DNA of 64,000 bases, from contig OX442324.1 of NCBI GenBank assembly GCA_949358305.1, forward strand, positions 3,106,001-3,170,000. Direction: 5' to 3'. Below are positions 1-10,502 of the stretch, one piece after another. The notes under the pieces were generated by a model. The model ran no database searches, was not told the DNA's origin, and was given only the letters and a program-made list of their open reading frames with translations. This stretch comes from Strigamia acuminata (taxonomy: Eukaryota > Arthropoda > Chilopoda > Geophilomorpha > Linotaeniidae). The translations under genes were made by a program, and so were the position numbers. Within the stretch, counting starts at the first letter, position 1. Each line of letters opens with the position of its first letter.

Positions 1-152
1 CCACCGAAACAAAACACGTTTACTTAAATTTTTTCGTTTCAAAAATGGTGTTAAACCACTCGTACACAATAGGACGATGATTAAGATTCTTTATTGCATG
101 TGTGTGGCAAGTAAAATGAAGGTAAAAAAATGTAAATCAGTAAAGTTTGTTG

Positions 153-296
153 TTAAAACCCTGACGACGAATTATTGGGAGCATTTCCAATGGCATTTGC
201 AGGAGGCTGTTGAAACTCTGCACGAGTTAGGGGATCGTCTAGTGGCATTAATTCCCAGATAGTGGTGTAAAAATGGCCGTAGAAGTCGACGGCCCC
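153..296 (-). CDS. possible 3'-terminal exon, unrecognised gene
   Basis: On the minus strand a 47-codon open stretch runs from an acceptor-like TAG at 297-299 to a TAA at 153-155. It reads as ordinary protein (aromatic start, then MPLDDPLTRAEF and a Ser/Asn-rich end) rather than low complexity. I do not recognise the family. No upstream exon is visible because the sequence immediately 5' is the nad4-like fragment. It may be the tail exon of a gene or a chance open frame. Confidence 0.22.
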   Translation of the reverse strand, partial: GAVDFYGHFYTTIWELMPLDDPLTRAEFQQPPANAIGNAPNNSSSGF

Positions 297-490
297 CTAC
301 TTCAAACAACCCATAGCAAAAAGCACCACAAAAAAAAGTAAAAACCCGAAAAATACCGTAGTTCCCCAGCTTAAGCAAAACCCCCGCCAAAAACATAGAT
401 CCCCCCATAGACCGGAGCTTCAACATGAGCTCGAGGAAGCCACAAATGTCTCATAAATATTGGCATTTTAATCAAAAATGCCAACACACT
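297..490 (-). pseudogene. nuclear mitochondrial fragment of nad4 (NUMT)
   Basis: Read on the minus strand, this encodes the conserved core of NADH dehydrogenase subunit 4: [17 protein letters not shown], then [16 protein letters not shown]. The family consensus is [30 protein letters not shown]. The first part and the GSMFLAG part lie in different frames, so there is an indel in the G-run near 408-413. A TAG codon lies just upstream of the reading. The sense strand is T- and G-rich, as in many invertebrate mtDNAs. Only about 60 codons survive. I infer a dead mitochondrial insertion rather than an expressed gene. Confidence 0.65.
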
Positions 491-599
491 AAACTCCCCC
501 TACGTACCACCAAACCACACCAATTAAAATCAAATGTTTCAATTTGCCAATGTCAAAATTGACACAGATTACAATTAAAATCAAGTGTTTCAATTTGCC

Positions 600-1270
600 A
601 AGGTCAATACCAATACCAAATCGAGTAAAATTGGGCGAAATTTTATTAAAACTGAGTAAAATTGGGCGAAATTTCATCAAAATTAAGTAAAATTTGGCAA
701 AATGACATCAAAATTAGTAAAATTTGGCAAAATATCATCAAAATTAGGCAAAATTCGTCAAAATTTCATCAAAATTCGTCAAAATTTCATCAAAATTCGT
801 CAAAATTTCATCAAAATTCGTCAAAATTTCATCAAAATTCGTCAAAATTTCATCAAAATTCGTCAAAATTTCATCAAAATTCGTCAAAATTTCATCAAAA
901 TTCGTCAAAATTTCATCAAAATTCGTCAAAATTTCATCAAAATTCGTCAAAATTTCATCAAAATTCGTCAAAATTTCATCAAAATTCGTCAAAATTTCAT
1001 CAAAATTCGTCAAAATTTCATCAAAATTCGTCAAAATTTCATCAAAATTCGTCAAAATTTCATCAAAATTCGTCAAAATTTCATCAAAATTCGTCAAAAT
1101 TTCATCAAAATTCGTCAAAATTTCATCAAAATTCGTCAAAATTTCATCAAAATTCGTCAAAATTTCATCAAAATTCGTCAAAATTTCATCAAAATTCGTC
1201 AAAATTTCATCAAAATTCGTCAAAATTTCATCAAAATTCGTCAAAATTTCATCAAAATTCGTCAAAATCA
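600..1270. repeat. 21-bp minisatellite, about 24 copies, with degenerate left flank
   Basis: From about 752 to 1267 a 21-bp unit starting AAAATTCGTCAAAATTTC is repeated almost perfectly. From 600 to 750 irregular variants (GTAAAATTTGGCAAAAT and similar) look like the older edge of the array. Because 21 is a multiple of three and the unit lacks stops in several frames, long artificial ORFs of a 7-residue repeat appear on both strands. These are not proteins. Each unit carries two A-tracts about one helical turn apart. Confidence 0.95.
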
Positions 1271-1422
1271 AAATCATCAAAATTCAACAAAATCATCAAA
1301 AATTCAACCAAACACTCCAAAATAAAAATCCATCAAAACTTCATCCAAGAAAACCTCAAAAACAAAACATAATTTAATTTCCACCCACTCCAAATCCCAC
1401 CAAATCTCTAATTACCAAAAAA

Positions 1423-2098
1423 CTAATCCTGGGCATCCATCTTCTGCAACACCTCATCAGACGCCATAAGCGGCGACAAATACGGATCTTTAGCCACCTG
1501 AAACTTGTTAAACTCCTCCGCCCCATACGGATACTGATCCAAAATCCTCTTCTCTTCTATCTTCATTGCTTTTAGTCGCCGGCAACAACGAACTGATCCC
1601 CTTGACCACCCTATCCGTCACATTGGACAATTTGCCACTCATATCTCCCGGCTCCCTCCCTCTCGAACAGAATATTCTCCTCGCTTTAGGCGTCCTCTTG
1701 CGTCGGTTCGGTTCTCCCTTGGCGTTCTGTTCACCTTCCCGTACTGGTTGACGAACTCCGAAACGAAATCCTCATTGGGTGTCTTGAACCCGTCTTCGGA
1801 TCGGACGACAACGATATCTATCGCTTCAACGCATCAACGATGCGCTCGATTTTCCGCGCGGCGCCGTAAGTGTTGTTGGTTTCGTCGATTGCTCGATTGC
1901 TCGACTAAGGCGACGAGTGTTTCGCCCACGTTTTCCGCCTTCCATTCGGACCCACCGGACATTTCTAATTCGTTTATTGCTTTGAGTATTGGGCTGCTTT
2001 CGACCGATCGTAGTTCTTGGTCGAAGTTGATCTCCTGCTCGATTGCTGCGTCTTGGATTAATGCGAGTTCGTCGATCGAGTCGGATTGATTCCGTCAT
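1423..2098 (-). pseudogene. decayed coding stretch, multiply frameshifted; weak lipase-like C-terminus
   Basis: The minus strand has protein-like, less AT-rich sequence broken over all three frames. In order it reads ELALIQDAAIEQEINFDQEL, then after a shift ETNNTYGAARKIERIVDALK, then SEDGFKTPNEDFVSEF, then VTDRVVKGISSLLP, and finally QVAKDPYLSPLMASDEVLQK with a TAG at 1423-1425. The last segment resembles the NPY.SPLLA.DE.L motif of the hormone-sensitive lipase family. The earlier parts do not convince me of that identity. At least three frameshifts and a missing start make it a relic, or possibly poorly assembled sequence. Confidence 0.35.
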
Positions 2099-2239
2099 GA
2101 TTTTGTCTCCGGCGTAAGCTGAAATATGTGGAGAAATTTTTTTTTTTTTTTTTTTTTGAATTAAATGTGAATGTTTTTAAAAGTAAAATTGAACTGGTTG
2201 GGTAATAATTGAATTTTGAAGTTAAAATTTGGATTATTT

Positions 2240-3024
2240 GAGTAAATAAGTTTTTTTAAAAGTACAAATTGAATTTATTTGAGTAGGAATTGAATTTTTT
2301 TGAGTAAAAATTGAATTTTTTTGAGTAAAAATTGAATTTTTTTGAGTAAAAATTGAATTTTTTTGAGTAAAAATTGAATTTTTTTGAGTAAAAATTGAAT
2401 TTTTTTGAGTAAAAATTGAATTTTTTTGAGTAAAAATTGAATTTTTTTGAGTAAAAATTGAATTTTTTTGAGTAAAAATTGAATTTTTTTGAGTAAAAAT
2501 TGAATTTTTTTGAGTAAAAATTGAATTTTTTTGAGTAAAAATTGAATTTTTTTGAGTAAAAATTGAATTTTTTTGAGTAAAAATTGAATTTTTTTGAGTA
2601 AAAATTGAATTTTTTTGAGTAAAAATTGAATTTTTTTGAGTAAAAATTGAATTTTTTTGAGTAAAAATTGAATTTTTTTGAGTAAAAATTGAATTTTTTT
2701 GAGTAAAAATTGAATTTTTTTGAGTAAAAATTGAATTTTTTTGAGTAAAAATTGAATTTTTTTGAGTAAAAATTGAATTTTTTTGAGTAAAAATTGAATT
2801 TTTTTGAGTAAAAATTGAATTTTTTGGAGTAAAAATTGAATTTTTTGGAGTAAAAATTGAATTTTTTGGAGTAAAAATTGAATTTTTTGGAGTAAAAATT
2901 GAATTTTTTGGAGTAAAAATTGAATTTTTTGGAGTAAAAATTGAATTTTTTGGAGTAAAAATTGAATTTTTTGGAGTAAAAATTGAATTTTTTGGAGTAA
3001 AAATTGAATTTTTTTGAGTAAAAA
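2240..3024. repeat. 21-bp T-tract/A-tract minisatellite, about 36 copies
   Basis: A 21-bp unit (GAATTTTTTTGAGTAAAAAT plus one base) is repeated almost without change. About nine units at 2821-3000 carry a shared variant, with GG replacing TG before AGTAAAAA. A block of identical variants next to a block of the parental type suggests amplification in local bursts. The open frames on the minus strand are products of the repeat. A pure poly-T run sits just before it at about 2139-2157. Confidence 0.95.
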
Positions 3025-3239
3025 TGAGAAATACCGGTATTGATTTTTGCAATTTCAGACAAAATCCACAAAAAAGTTTGTCACAGATCTACATACGACA
3101 CTTGTTAGATTTAATTGACATTTAATTGTTGAATACAACAAATCGAATTAATGCAGACACAGCCACTGACAACTCGTTAGTCATTGGCCATCATTGCCAC
3201 CGCCAAGAAGAGAGATTATCCACAAGTGCAAAATAAGCC

Positions 3240-3990
3240 GGGGATGGGATACTTGGGTCGAAATGAATAAGGTCGAAACGGGATTTCGACCTTAGTCATT
3301 TCGACCCTAGTCATTTTGGTATACGTAATTTCGACCTTATTCATGAATAAGAGCGAAACATGATTTCGACCTTAGTCATTTCGACCTTATTCATGAATAA
3401 GATCGAAATAGGATTTCGACCTTAGTCATTTCGACCTTATTCATGAATAAGATCGAAATAGGATTTCGACCTTAGTCATTTCGACCTTAGTCATTTCGGT
3501 ATATGTAATTTCGACCTTTTTCATGAATAAGGTCGAAACTCAAAAATTTTATATGAATAAGGTCGAAAGTCAAGAACTCAAAAGCATGAGAATTTCACAT
3601 GAGAATCTCTTGTCTTCTCTTGTTCTCTAATAACAATCTAAGAAATGTTTTTTATCACATGTTTTATATTTTCAGGAAACCAGAGTTTCTAGAAGAAACT
3701 ATTTCTTATTTTTCTCATTTATTTTGTAAATAAGGAATAAAATAACCTCATTTTAACCTTATTCATATAAAATTTTTGAGTTTCGACCTTATTCATGAAT
3801 AAGATCGACCTTGTACATATTTCGACCTTATTCATGAATAAGGTAGAAACAGCATTTCGACCTTAGTCATTTCAACCCTAGTCATTTCGGTATATGTAAT
3901 TTCGACTTTAGTCATTTCGCCCAGGGATGGGATGCTTGGGTCGAAATGAATAAGGTCGAAATCGTGTTTCGACCTTAGTCATTTCAACCT
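3240..3990. repeat. palindromic TTCGACCTTATTCATG repeat block
   Basis: The stretch is built from a self-complementary motif in which TTTCGACCTTATTCATG is followed by its own reverse complement, repeated about six times with variants. Both edges start with GGGATGGGATRCTTGGG (3240 and 3924). A longer inverted pair flanks the middle: about 3524-3564 (CATGAATAAGGTCGAAACTC and on) is matched in reverse complement by about 3757-3800, around a roughly 190-bp unique-looking spacer. No ORF. It looks like a foldback element or nested MITE array. Confidence 0.8.
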
Positions 3991-3994
3991 TAGT

Positions 3995-4086
3995 ATGAAA
4001 TCCCCTGTATTGTTTTGTCCTGTCTCTCCCCCTGTAGGCTACGGCTGTTGTGAGGGACAGGAATACACCTGTAGTACCAATAAACT

Positions 4087-4124
<38 letters not shown>

Positions 4125-4125
4125 A
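3995..4125 (+). mobile_element. retroelement-like 3' tail with (TTA)n
   Basis: A GC-richer block (CTGTCTCTCCCCCTGTAGG, then GTGAGGGACAGGAATACACC) is followed by CAATAAACTAGTA and a run of TTA/ATT repeats at 4091-4123. A short conserved 3' end plus a trinucleotide tail is typical of 5'-truncated non-LTR retrotransposons or SINEs. No coding part remains, so the family is uncertain. Confidence 0.4.
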
Positions 4126-4491
4126 TAATAAATAGTTTCATATTACTTTTAATATTTTTTTTTATTAATTAATTAATTTATTTATTACTTCTTTTTATTA
4201 ATCACTACAATTACATTATACAAATATCTCCAACAACACCACCATCCAAGGACAGTCTCAATTACATCATCTCACTAAATGACGACATTTATTAAAAGTA
4301 AATTACGTCATTCAAGGTTTGTAAATGGCGTCATATTACGTTTAATATAAATGACGACATTTAAGGTTTTATTAATCATTCGACATTCATCTCCGCAAAA
4401 CACCAACCAAGGTCGGGATTGACTAATCGTCAGCCGTCAGCCCCCATTTCCCAAAACTCCCACAGCCTCTCAAACTCGGCTGCCGGCAGCC

Positions 4492-4908
4492 TTGGGTTGC
4501 CAGCAGCCCCCACAAAACTCGGCAGCCCCCCAAACTCGTCAGCCCCCCCAAACTCGTCAGCCCCCCAGAATTGTCAGCCCCCCCAAACTCGTCAGAGCAT
4601 ACTACCAACAAAGAAGAGAAGAAGAAAGGATGCTACAACAGGAGGCTCCTGTAGTTGAGGAAAGGAACATCCGAGGAATGCCGGTCCAGCCAGGAATGAT
4701 GACGCAGTCAGGAGTTTCGGTAATGCGAGAAGGACGAGGACGAGGCTGGTGCATTGGACGAGGTCGGGCCAGTATAAGGCAAGAAAATGAACAAATGTTA
4801 GAAATGTATATGGAAGATTTAATGGAAGAAGAAGAAGCTCAAGCTGCCCGAGCAAGATATGAGGATGCTTTAGAAGAAAGTGAAGAAGATTGGGGAGGAT
4901 ACCGATGA
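4492..4908 (+). CDS. orphan ORF with acidic C-terminus
   Basis: A 138-codon open frame. Its first ~40 residues come from a degenerate GTCAGCCCCCC repeat (4500-4600) and are Pro/Gln/Ser-rich. From about residue 42 it reads as real protein: YYQQRREEERMLQQE, a REGRGRGWCIGRGRAS basic Gly-rich stretch and a highly acidic tail ending EESEEDWGGYR. I do not recognise it. A G-run with purines at about 5112-5126, followed by TGTGAG, resembles a polypurine tract plus LTR start. The ORF could therefore be the end of a retroelement gene. The start codon is arbitrary. Confidence 0.3.
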   Translation: MGCQQPPQNSAAPQTRQPPQTRQPPRIVSPPKLVRAYYQQRREEERMLQQEAPVVEERNIRGMPVQPGMMTQSGVSVMREGRGRGWCIGRGRASIRQENEQMLEMYMEDLMEEEEAQAARARYEDALEESEEDWGGYR

Positions 4909-5257
4909 AAAGAATGTAGTTTTATTTTAGTTTTTCTCCCTTTTTATTCTATATATATTTTTCTTGATACATTACACTGGAGTGTTATTTGTGTATTATA
5001 TTTTGTGTGTTTAGAGTTTAAAGTGTGTTGTCAATTTTAGTATGTTTTCTTTTTCTTTTATTACTAGGGAGTTTATTTTTATTATTTTTTTTTTGAAGTG
5101 TCTTTAATTTTAAGGGGGGGGGGAAGATGTGAGATTTGCATTGTATTCATTAATTGTTTTTATGTAATATTGTTTGTCATGGTATATTAGTGTGTTAAAT
5201 TTAAGTCTTTTGAAGTGTGTTTATTTTTAGTCTAATATATTATGTCAAGTGTATGAT

Positions 5258-5582
5258 TACTGTGTTCGAAAAACGCATCTATTCGCCGGAAGAGGAGCTT
5301 GACCAGACAATCCGGTCTTTAAATGGTGTTTTAATTTGAATTTTAAAGTGGTTAATAATTTAATTTTTTTACGAACATTAAACAATCATTTTTTTTAATT
5401 GCCCTCTATTGGTTGAGAAAAATCGCATGATCAGTTTAATGTATCCGTGAGTTTGTGATGTGACCAGACAGAACATACATGAAATCAACTCAATCAAACA
5501 CTAAAAAATCGTGCACTAATAATAATACCGGTAATGATCATTCTCATTATTATTTTAATTATTATTATATTACATAATAAAA
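5258..5582 (+). repeat. interspersed repeat, left copy flanking EMC7
   Basis: This segment (GAAGAGGAGCTTGACCAG ... GAAATCAACTCAATCAAACA ... AATGATCATTCTCATTATTA) is repeated in reverse complement at about 7196-7466, directly behind the EMC7 stop. The two copies are similar over most of their length, with a roughly 90-bp insertion in the left one. They face each other across the EMC7 gene. No clear terminal repeat or ORF. Confidence 0.8.
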
Positions 5583-6316
5583 AAATAAAAAAATAAAATA
5601 AAATCAAGTGTTATCGGATGTGTACCAAAATATTGTCTCTGATTGTGATTGTCTCTGGATCTCCGTAGTCGCCATATGCACATCCAATTCGACCAGAGAA
5701 CGGATCGTCAATTTTGATAATGTTCGATAAAGACTTTACATTTTGCAGCCAATTTTTAGAATGCAAATGCTACATTTTCAATAGCAGTTACTGCAGCAAC
5801 GGATGAACTGACCTCGAGACGTTATATTGATGCATTATTGGCATTTTGTTCGATTTGTCATTTTCGATTCATTTCATACATGGCGCCACAACACAAAACT
5901 AAACTTTCCTTGCTTTTTACTCCCCTAGTGATCTAGAGAGAAAACAAAGCCTCCCAGTGCCAAGGTGTCGTACTAACAGTTTCAATGCTTATGGATTAGT
6001 CTTTCTTGGAAATACCAAAAAAACAGGAAATCGCTCTAATAATAAAAATCCACCAACTTAAACCCAACCCAATGTAATCCAACTTAACCAAACTATTCCA
6101 CCCTAACGTAATCAACCTAACCTAATCGAAAAAACCGCCAAAACCTCACAGAATTCCACGAAAAACCCACATAATTACATACACGACGCTACCCTGAAAT
6201 GACTAAACGATACACACAGTACTAATTTCCAACACCAGAGGCTCCCTATGGTCTGAGCTGCAATTTAAGTGTTACTTTAGGTTTCCACATCTATTTCGAA
6301 CAGATCGACCTCGAAT
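5583..6316. other. EMC7 upstream region, no gene seen
   Basis: AT-rich single-copy sequence with a Thr/Asn-type simple stretch at 6050-6150 (CCTAACCTAA-like motifs) and no convincing exon. The promoter of EMC7 presumably lies in the last 200 bp, but no clear TATA element is visible. Confidence 0.5.
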
Positions 6317-7189
6317 ATGTCGCTTTTCGCACATCTAAAACGAATTTTACTACTAATTTCCATTTACCTAGTGCTGTGTAACGCTAACGGAGATAGGGAT
6401 GAAGATCTGCCGCACGATTTGTATAAAATAGAAGGAAAGGTTTTCCCAACCGAATCGCTGACGGTGAACGACGAATTATCGCAGACGCGAATTCTCGTCA
6501 ACGGAGGAGAAAATCTCGCGTTTTTACGGTTCGATTTGTGCTAAATTTGCAGTCGTACACTTTTTACATCTATTTGTTTCCATTTTTTAGGAAAGACGGC
6601 AGTTTTATGATCAACAACTTGAAATCCGGCTCCTACGTGGTGGAAATTGTCAATTCGAATTTCATCTACGAACCAGCAAGAGTCGACATTAATTCGAAGG
6701 GAAAATTCCGTGCTCGGAAAGTGAATTACATTCAGAGTTCGTTGGTCGTACAGATTCCGTATCCGTTGAAATTTAAAGCACGAGCGCCGTTTAAATATTT
6801 CCAAGTTCGAGAGCAGTGGCGAGTCACCGATTTCTTCTTCAATCCGATGGTCAAATCATTTATATTTCATGAAAAATGGACATTTTTATTGATTTTATTG
6901 ATTTTCTTGATTTTTTAGGTTCTTATGATGGTGTTGCCGCTCGTTTTGATTATGATTTTGCCAAAAGTGATGAATGCTGCTGATCCAGAGACGCAAAGGG
7001 TGTGGAAACGTTTTATCTTGATTGATTGAATGGGTTTTTGATTGATTTTTTGACTCGCAGGAGATGCAGCAGTCTCTCAACATGCCGAGATACGACATGC
7101 CCGAATTATCCGAAGTGATAACGAGGTATTTTCCTGGTAGTAAAAAACCACCACCGAAAACAACTAAAGTCAGCAAAAAGAAGCAATAA
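6317..7189 (+). CDS. EMC7: ER membrane protein complex subunit 7
   Basis: Four exons (6317-6528, 6591-6849, 6919-6999, 7061-7189) join in phase to 226 residues, close to the family's usual ~240. The product is a subunit of the ER membrane protein complex, which inserts transmembrane helices. Visible parts are an N-terminal signal peptide (RILLLISIYLVLCNANG) and a lumenal beta-sandwich with the diagnostic KDGSFMINNLKSGSYVVEI and SKGKFRARKVNYIQSS. A transmembrane helix follows (VLMMVLPLVLIMILPKVM), then a short Lys-rich cytosolic tail ending KKKQ. The ATG is chosen because it begins the signal peptide. The gene lies between inverted copies of one repeat. Identity is firm. Confidence 0.93.
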
Positions 7190-7195
7190 CACTCG

Positions 7196-7466
7196 ATTTT
7201 ATTTCATTTTTTTTTTATTTATTATGTAATATAATAATAATAATTAAAATAATAATGAGAATGATCATTATTATTATTATTAGTGTACGTTTTTGTAGTG
7301 TTTGATTGCGTTGATTTCATCTCTGTTCAGTCTGGATATATCACAAGCTCATGGATTTATTAAACTAATCACGTGATTATTCTCAGCCAATAATAGGTCA
7401 ATTTAAAAATTAATATTTAAATACTGGTCAAGCTCCTCTTGCGGCGGATATGTGGGTTTTACGAAC
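7196..7466 (-). repeat. interspersed repeat, right copy flanking EMC7
   Basis: Inverted partner of 5258-5582; its reverse complement starts near GCAAGAGGAGCTTGACCAG and ends in the AATGATCATTCTCATTATTA block. It begins within 10 bp of the EMC7 stop codon, so it probably supplies most of the EMC7 3' UTR and poly(A) region. Confidence 0.8.
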
Positions 7467-7550
7467 TACTTTTCTGTGGTTCATTTTGACTGTGGACAGG
7501 TCAACAGCCAATGGGAGAGCGTCACAAGTTTTATGCAAAATAGAGCGCGA

Positions 7551-7629
7551 TATATAACCACAGATTGCATTTCAACATTGGCATTATAGTTGTCGTTTTG
7601 TTGCAGGACAGGACAAACCGTGAAAATAA
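7551..7629 (+). promoter_or_regulatory. putative MVP core promoter and 5' non-coding exon
   Basis: TATATAA at 7551-7557 precedes a short leader ending at a GTAAGT donor (7630). The matching acceptor TTTTAG is at 7723-7728, 15 bp before the MVP ATG. I infer a TATA-driven start around 7580 with a 5' UTR intron. Not experimentally supported. Confidence 0.4.
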
Positions 7630-8343
7630 GTAAGTACTGAAAGAACCAAATGCAAAAATATGCAAACATGAAAAACTTTAAAATTTTAAAAATATTAAAA
7701 TAAATTTTTATTTTTCTTTACGTTTTAGGCTAATCGCAAAACATGGCGACCAATATAGGTCCAAGCCCACCACCAATCGTCATAATTCCAAATTTTTGTT
7801 ACATCTACGTGTTGAATCAAACTACAAACATCGCACGAGTCGAAATTGGACCAAAAGTATACAACCGCCAAAACAACGAGGGGTATTAAAATAAATTAAA
7901 AAATTAAAATAACCGTCTAGTTGATTAATTAATTAATTAAATTGCAATTATTTTAGGATTTTATTTGGTCCGGAAAAAATGATAAAGATTCCCTCACGAC
8001 ATTACTGCAAAATTGGAAACCCCGTGATTCGCGGTGCCGATAACGCGATTCTGTTTGACACTCTTGGACAAGCGACACTACGTCTTGCCGAGCAGGAATT
8101 TCGCTTCGAACAGCCACCATTTCCTCTATACCCCGGTGAAGAAGTCATAACGAACGTGACGGAACTAGAAGTCGTTTGTGCCAACACCGCCTTGCGAATC
8201 CGCGCTCTGAGAGATTTAGTCGACGAAGGAGTCGTTAAAAGACACGCCGGTGACGAGTGGTTATTCGAAGGACCGGGTAAATGATCGAGATTTATTTGTT
8301 TAATTTATTTATCTTAAAATATATGTTTTTCGGTAATTTTAGG

Positions 8344-8575
8344 CACTTTAGTTTTTTCCCTTTCCATAGAAAATTCACGGTCATCTGAAAGGGAAATTTT
8401 AACCCTAATCAATTGTTCTACAGGATAATCTAGGTTTTTTGTCCACAATTCCTCATTTTCCGTCAGCATGTACGTTTCTCCACAAACTGCACGCACCTTA
8501 AAAATTAAACAAAAGAAAAAAACAATTAATTTAAAAAAAAAAATTTAACATTTTGCGTATACTTTTCCCGATTTG
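8344..8575 (-). repeat. inverted duplicate of MVP intron 4/exon 5
   Basis: Reverse complement of 9176-9408 with only a few changes in an A/T run. It contains the end of exon 4, the whole small intron and the first ~150 bp of exon 5 (reading RAVCGETYMLTENEEL on the minus strand). Its left edge falls a few bases inside exon 3, just after the acceptor. Its right edge abuts the surviving exon 3 sequence at 8576. Near identity, intron included, means a very recent DNA-level event or an assembly artefact. Confidence 0.92.
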
Positions 8576-10189
8576 AGGAACAAGTCGTGGCACTTATTCG
8601 TGCAACTACTATTACACCAAATAAAGCGATCTGGTTGAAGGCGAATGTGGATACCGTTGATAGGGATGGAAAGAAACGAGTTGCCAGTGAAGAATGGCTC
8701 GTGAAACGTGAAGGCAAATACTTACCGAGTGTTTTCGAAGAAGTTTTATGCTCGGTGAACATTACCACGCTCACTAACCTCGAGTATTGCGTCATTTTGA
8801 ATCCGGTTGGCGCGGATGGGAGACCACAATTTGGTCGAAAGAAATTAATCCGCGGAGAGGAATCGTTTTTCATGCAACCTGGTGAGAAATTGGAGGCGGG
8901 GATTCAAGCCGTTTGCGTTTTAAGTGAAAACGAGGGCCTTGTGTTGCGATCCAAAGAGGCTTTTGAAGATCAATCGTTGGTAAATTGAAGTAAAAAATTA
9001 ATTTTAAGTTTTAATTTTTTAATTTTAATTTAAATTAGAAAATTAAACGAGAACCGGGAGATAGGTGGCTGATTCGTGGACCGTGCGAATACGTTCCACC
9101 CGTCGAGGTCGAGGTGGTAGCTCAACGCGTTGCTGTTCCGTTGCATAAACACGAGGGCATTTACGTTCGGGATAACAAATCGGGAAAAGTATACGCAAAA
9201 TGTTAAAATGTTTTTTTTTTAATTAATTGTTTTTTTCTTTTGTTTAATTTTTGAGGTGCGTGCAGTTTGTGGAGAAACGTACATGCTGACGGAAAATGAG
9301 GAATTGTGGACAAAAAACCTAGATTATCCTGTAGAACAATTGATTAGGGTTAAAATTTCCCTTTCAGATGACCGTGAATTTTCTATGGAAAGGGAAAAAA
9401 CTAAAGTGGCCACTTTTCCAGTTCACCCCAATCATGCGGTGAAGATTTACGACTTGGAAGATAATAAAACGAGGTTTGTTGTAAATAAAAGCGAATTAAT
9501 TGAAATTTATCGTGGTTGTTATTTTATTTGTTTTATATTAGGATCGTTTTTGGGCCCAAGATGGTCATGCTCGGACCCTACGAGCAGTTTAAGCTTTTGA
9601 GTTTATTCGGTGATGGACCGAGGTTGGATCTCAAGCTGGGTCCTGATTTCCGCACCCATACATTCAGTGTGGTAACATCTGATAATGTGTGGCTTGAACT
9701 TGAAATGGTTTATCATTGGTACTTACCGTATATTTGTTTGTTTTTGTTTTATTTATTTATTTTTTGTTTGTTTATTTATTTTCAAGGCATTTTGCTTGCG
9801 ATGACAAATCGGCTGAAGAAGCTGAGAAACTGTTCGCCGTTTGTGATTATATTGGCTATGCGTTCCATTTTTTTGCGTCGAAGATCCAAGGCGTCGTTCC
9901 GAAGGTTCCATATGTTGACTTTCACAAAGTGAATCTTTTTTTTTTTTACCGTATATTTTATTCTCTGAACAGTTTTTATTTATCTGTTCGTAGAACGGTG
10001 CTCAACTTATCCGCGTGGCTATATTCGGTTTAGACGAAAACCAAGAACTTCGCAAAAGTTTTATTTTCCCGGAAAACAACCTCGTTGTGACCAGCATCGG
10101 TATTCAAAGTGTGAAATTTGTTGAACACACCCAACCTCGTGCTGAAGCGTTGAAAATCGAAAGGGTAAAAATAATAATACAAATTTGCG

Positions 10190-10502
10190 CAATTAAGAGT
10201 CGCATTTGAATTGTAACCGCCTTCGAATACTAGCCGCGGCCGAGAGTGCCGATGTGAAATGAGAGCCGCCCTTGAATAATAGCCGCGACTATTATTCTAG
10301 GGCGATTAAAATGGAAAAACGACATTTATACGTTTATACGTTTGTTTTGAGTTGTTTTGCGTTCGTTTTGAGTCGTTTTGCATTTGTTTCAAATGCAAAA
10401 TGAACGTAAGATGAACGAAAAACGGCCACAAGTTCAAATAGGAGCCGCCCTCGAATGGTAGCCGTGGCCGAGAGCGGCGATTATTTGCGGAAATACGGTA
10501 AT
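10190..10502. mobile_element. MITE with TACCGTATTTCCGC ends, in MVP last intron
   Basis: Contains repeated AGCCGCGGCCGAGAG modules and ends with GCGGAAATACGGTA. This matches the right terminus of related copies at 49030-49303 and 56693-56792. The left terminus is degraded. It fills most of the intron between the last two MVP exons, where the missing cap-helix codons would be expected. Confidence 0.7.

Noticed and set aside
662-1372. Long ORFs of repeated QNSSKFH / FHQNSSK type on both strands
   Set aside because: They are frames through a 21-bp minisatellite; open on both strands, no flanking gene structure.
600-3025. CRISPR-like regular arrays
   Set aside because: Units are contiguous with no unique spacers; these are tandem repeats in a eukaryotic genome.
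2234-3071. ORFs of repeated IFTQKNS / FYSKKFN type
   Set aside because: Products of the 21-bp T/A-tract array, not genes.
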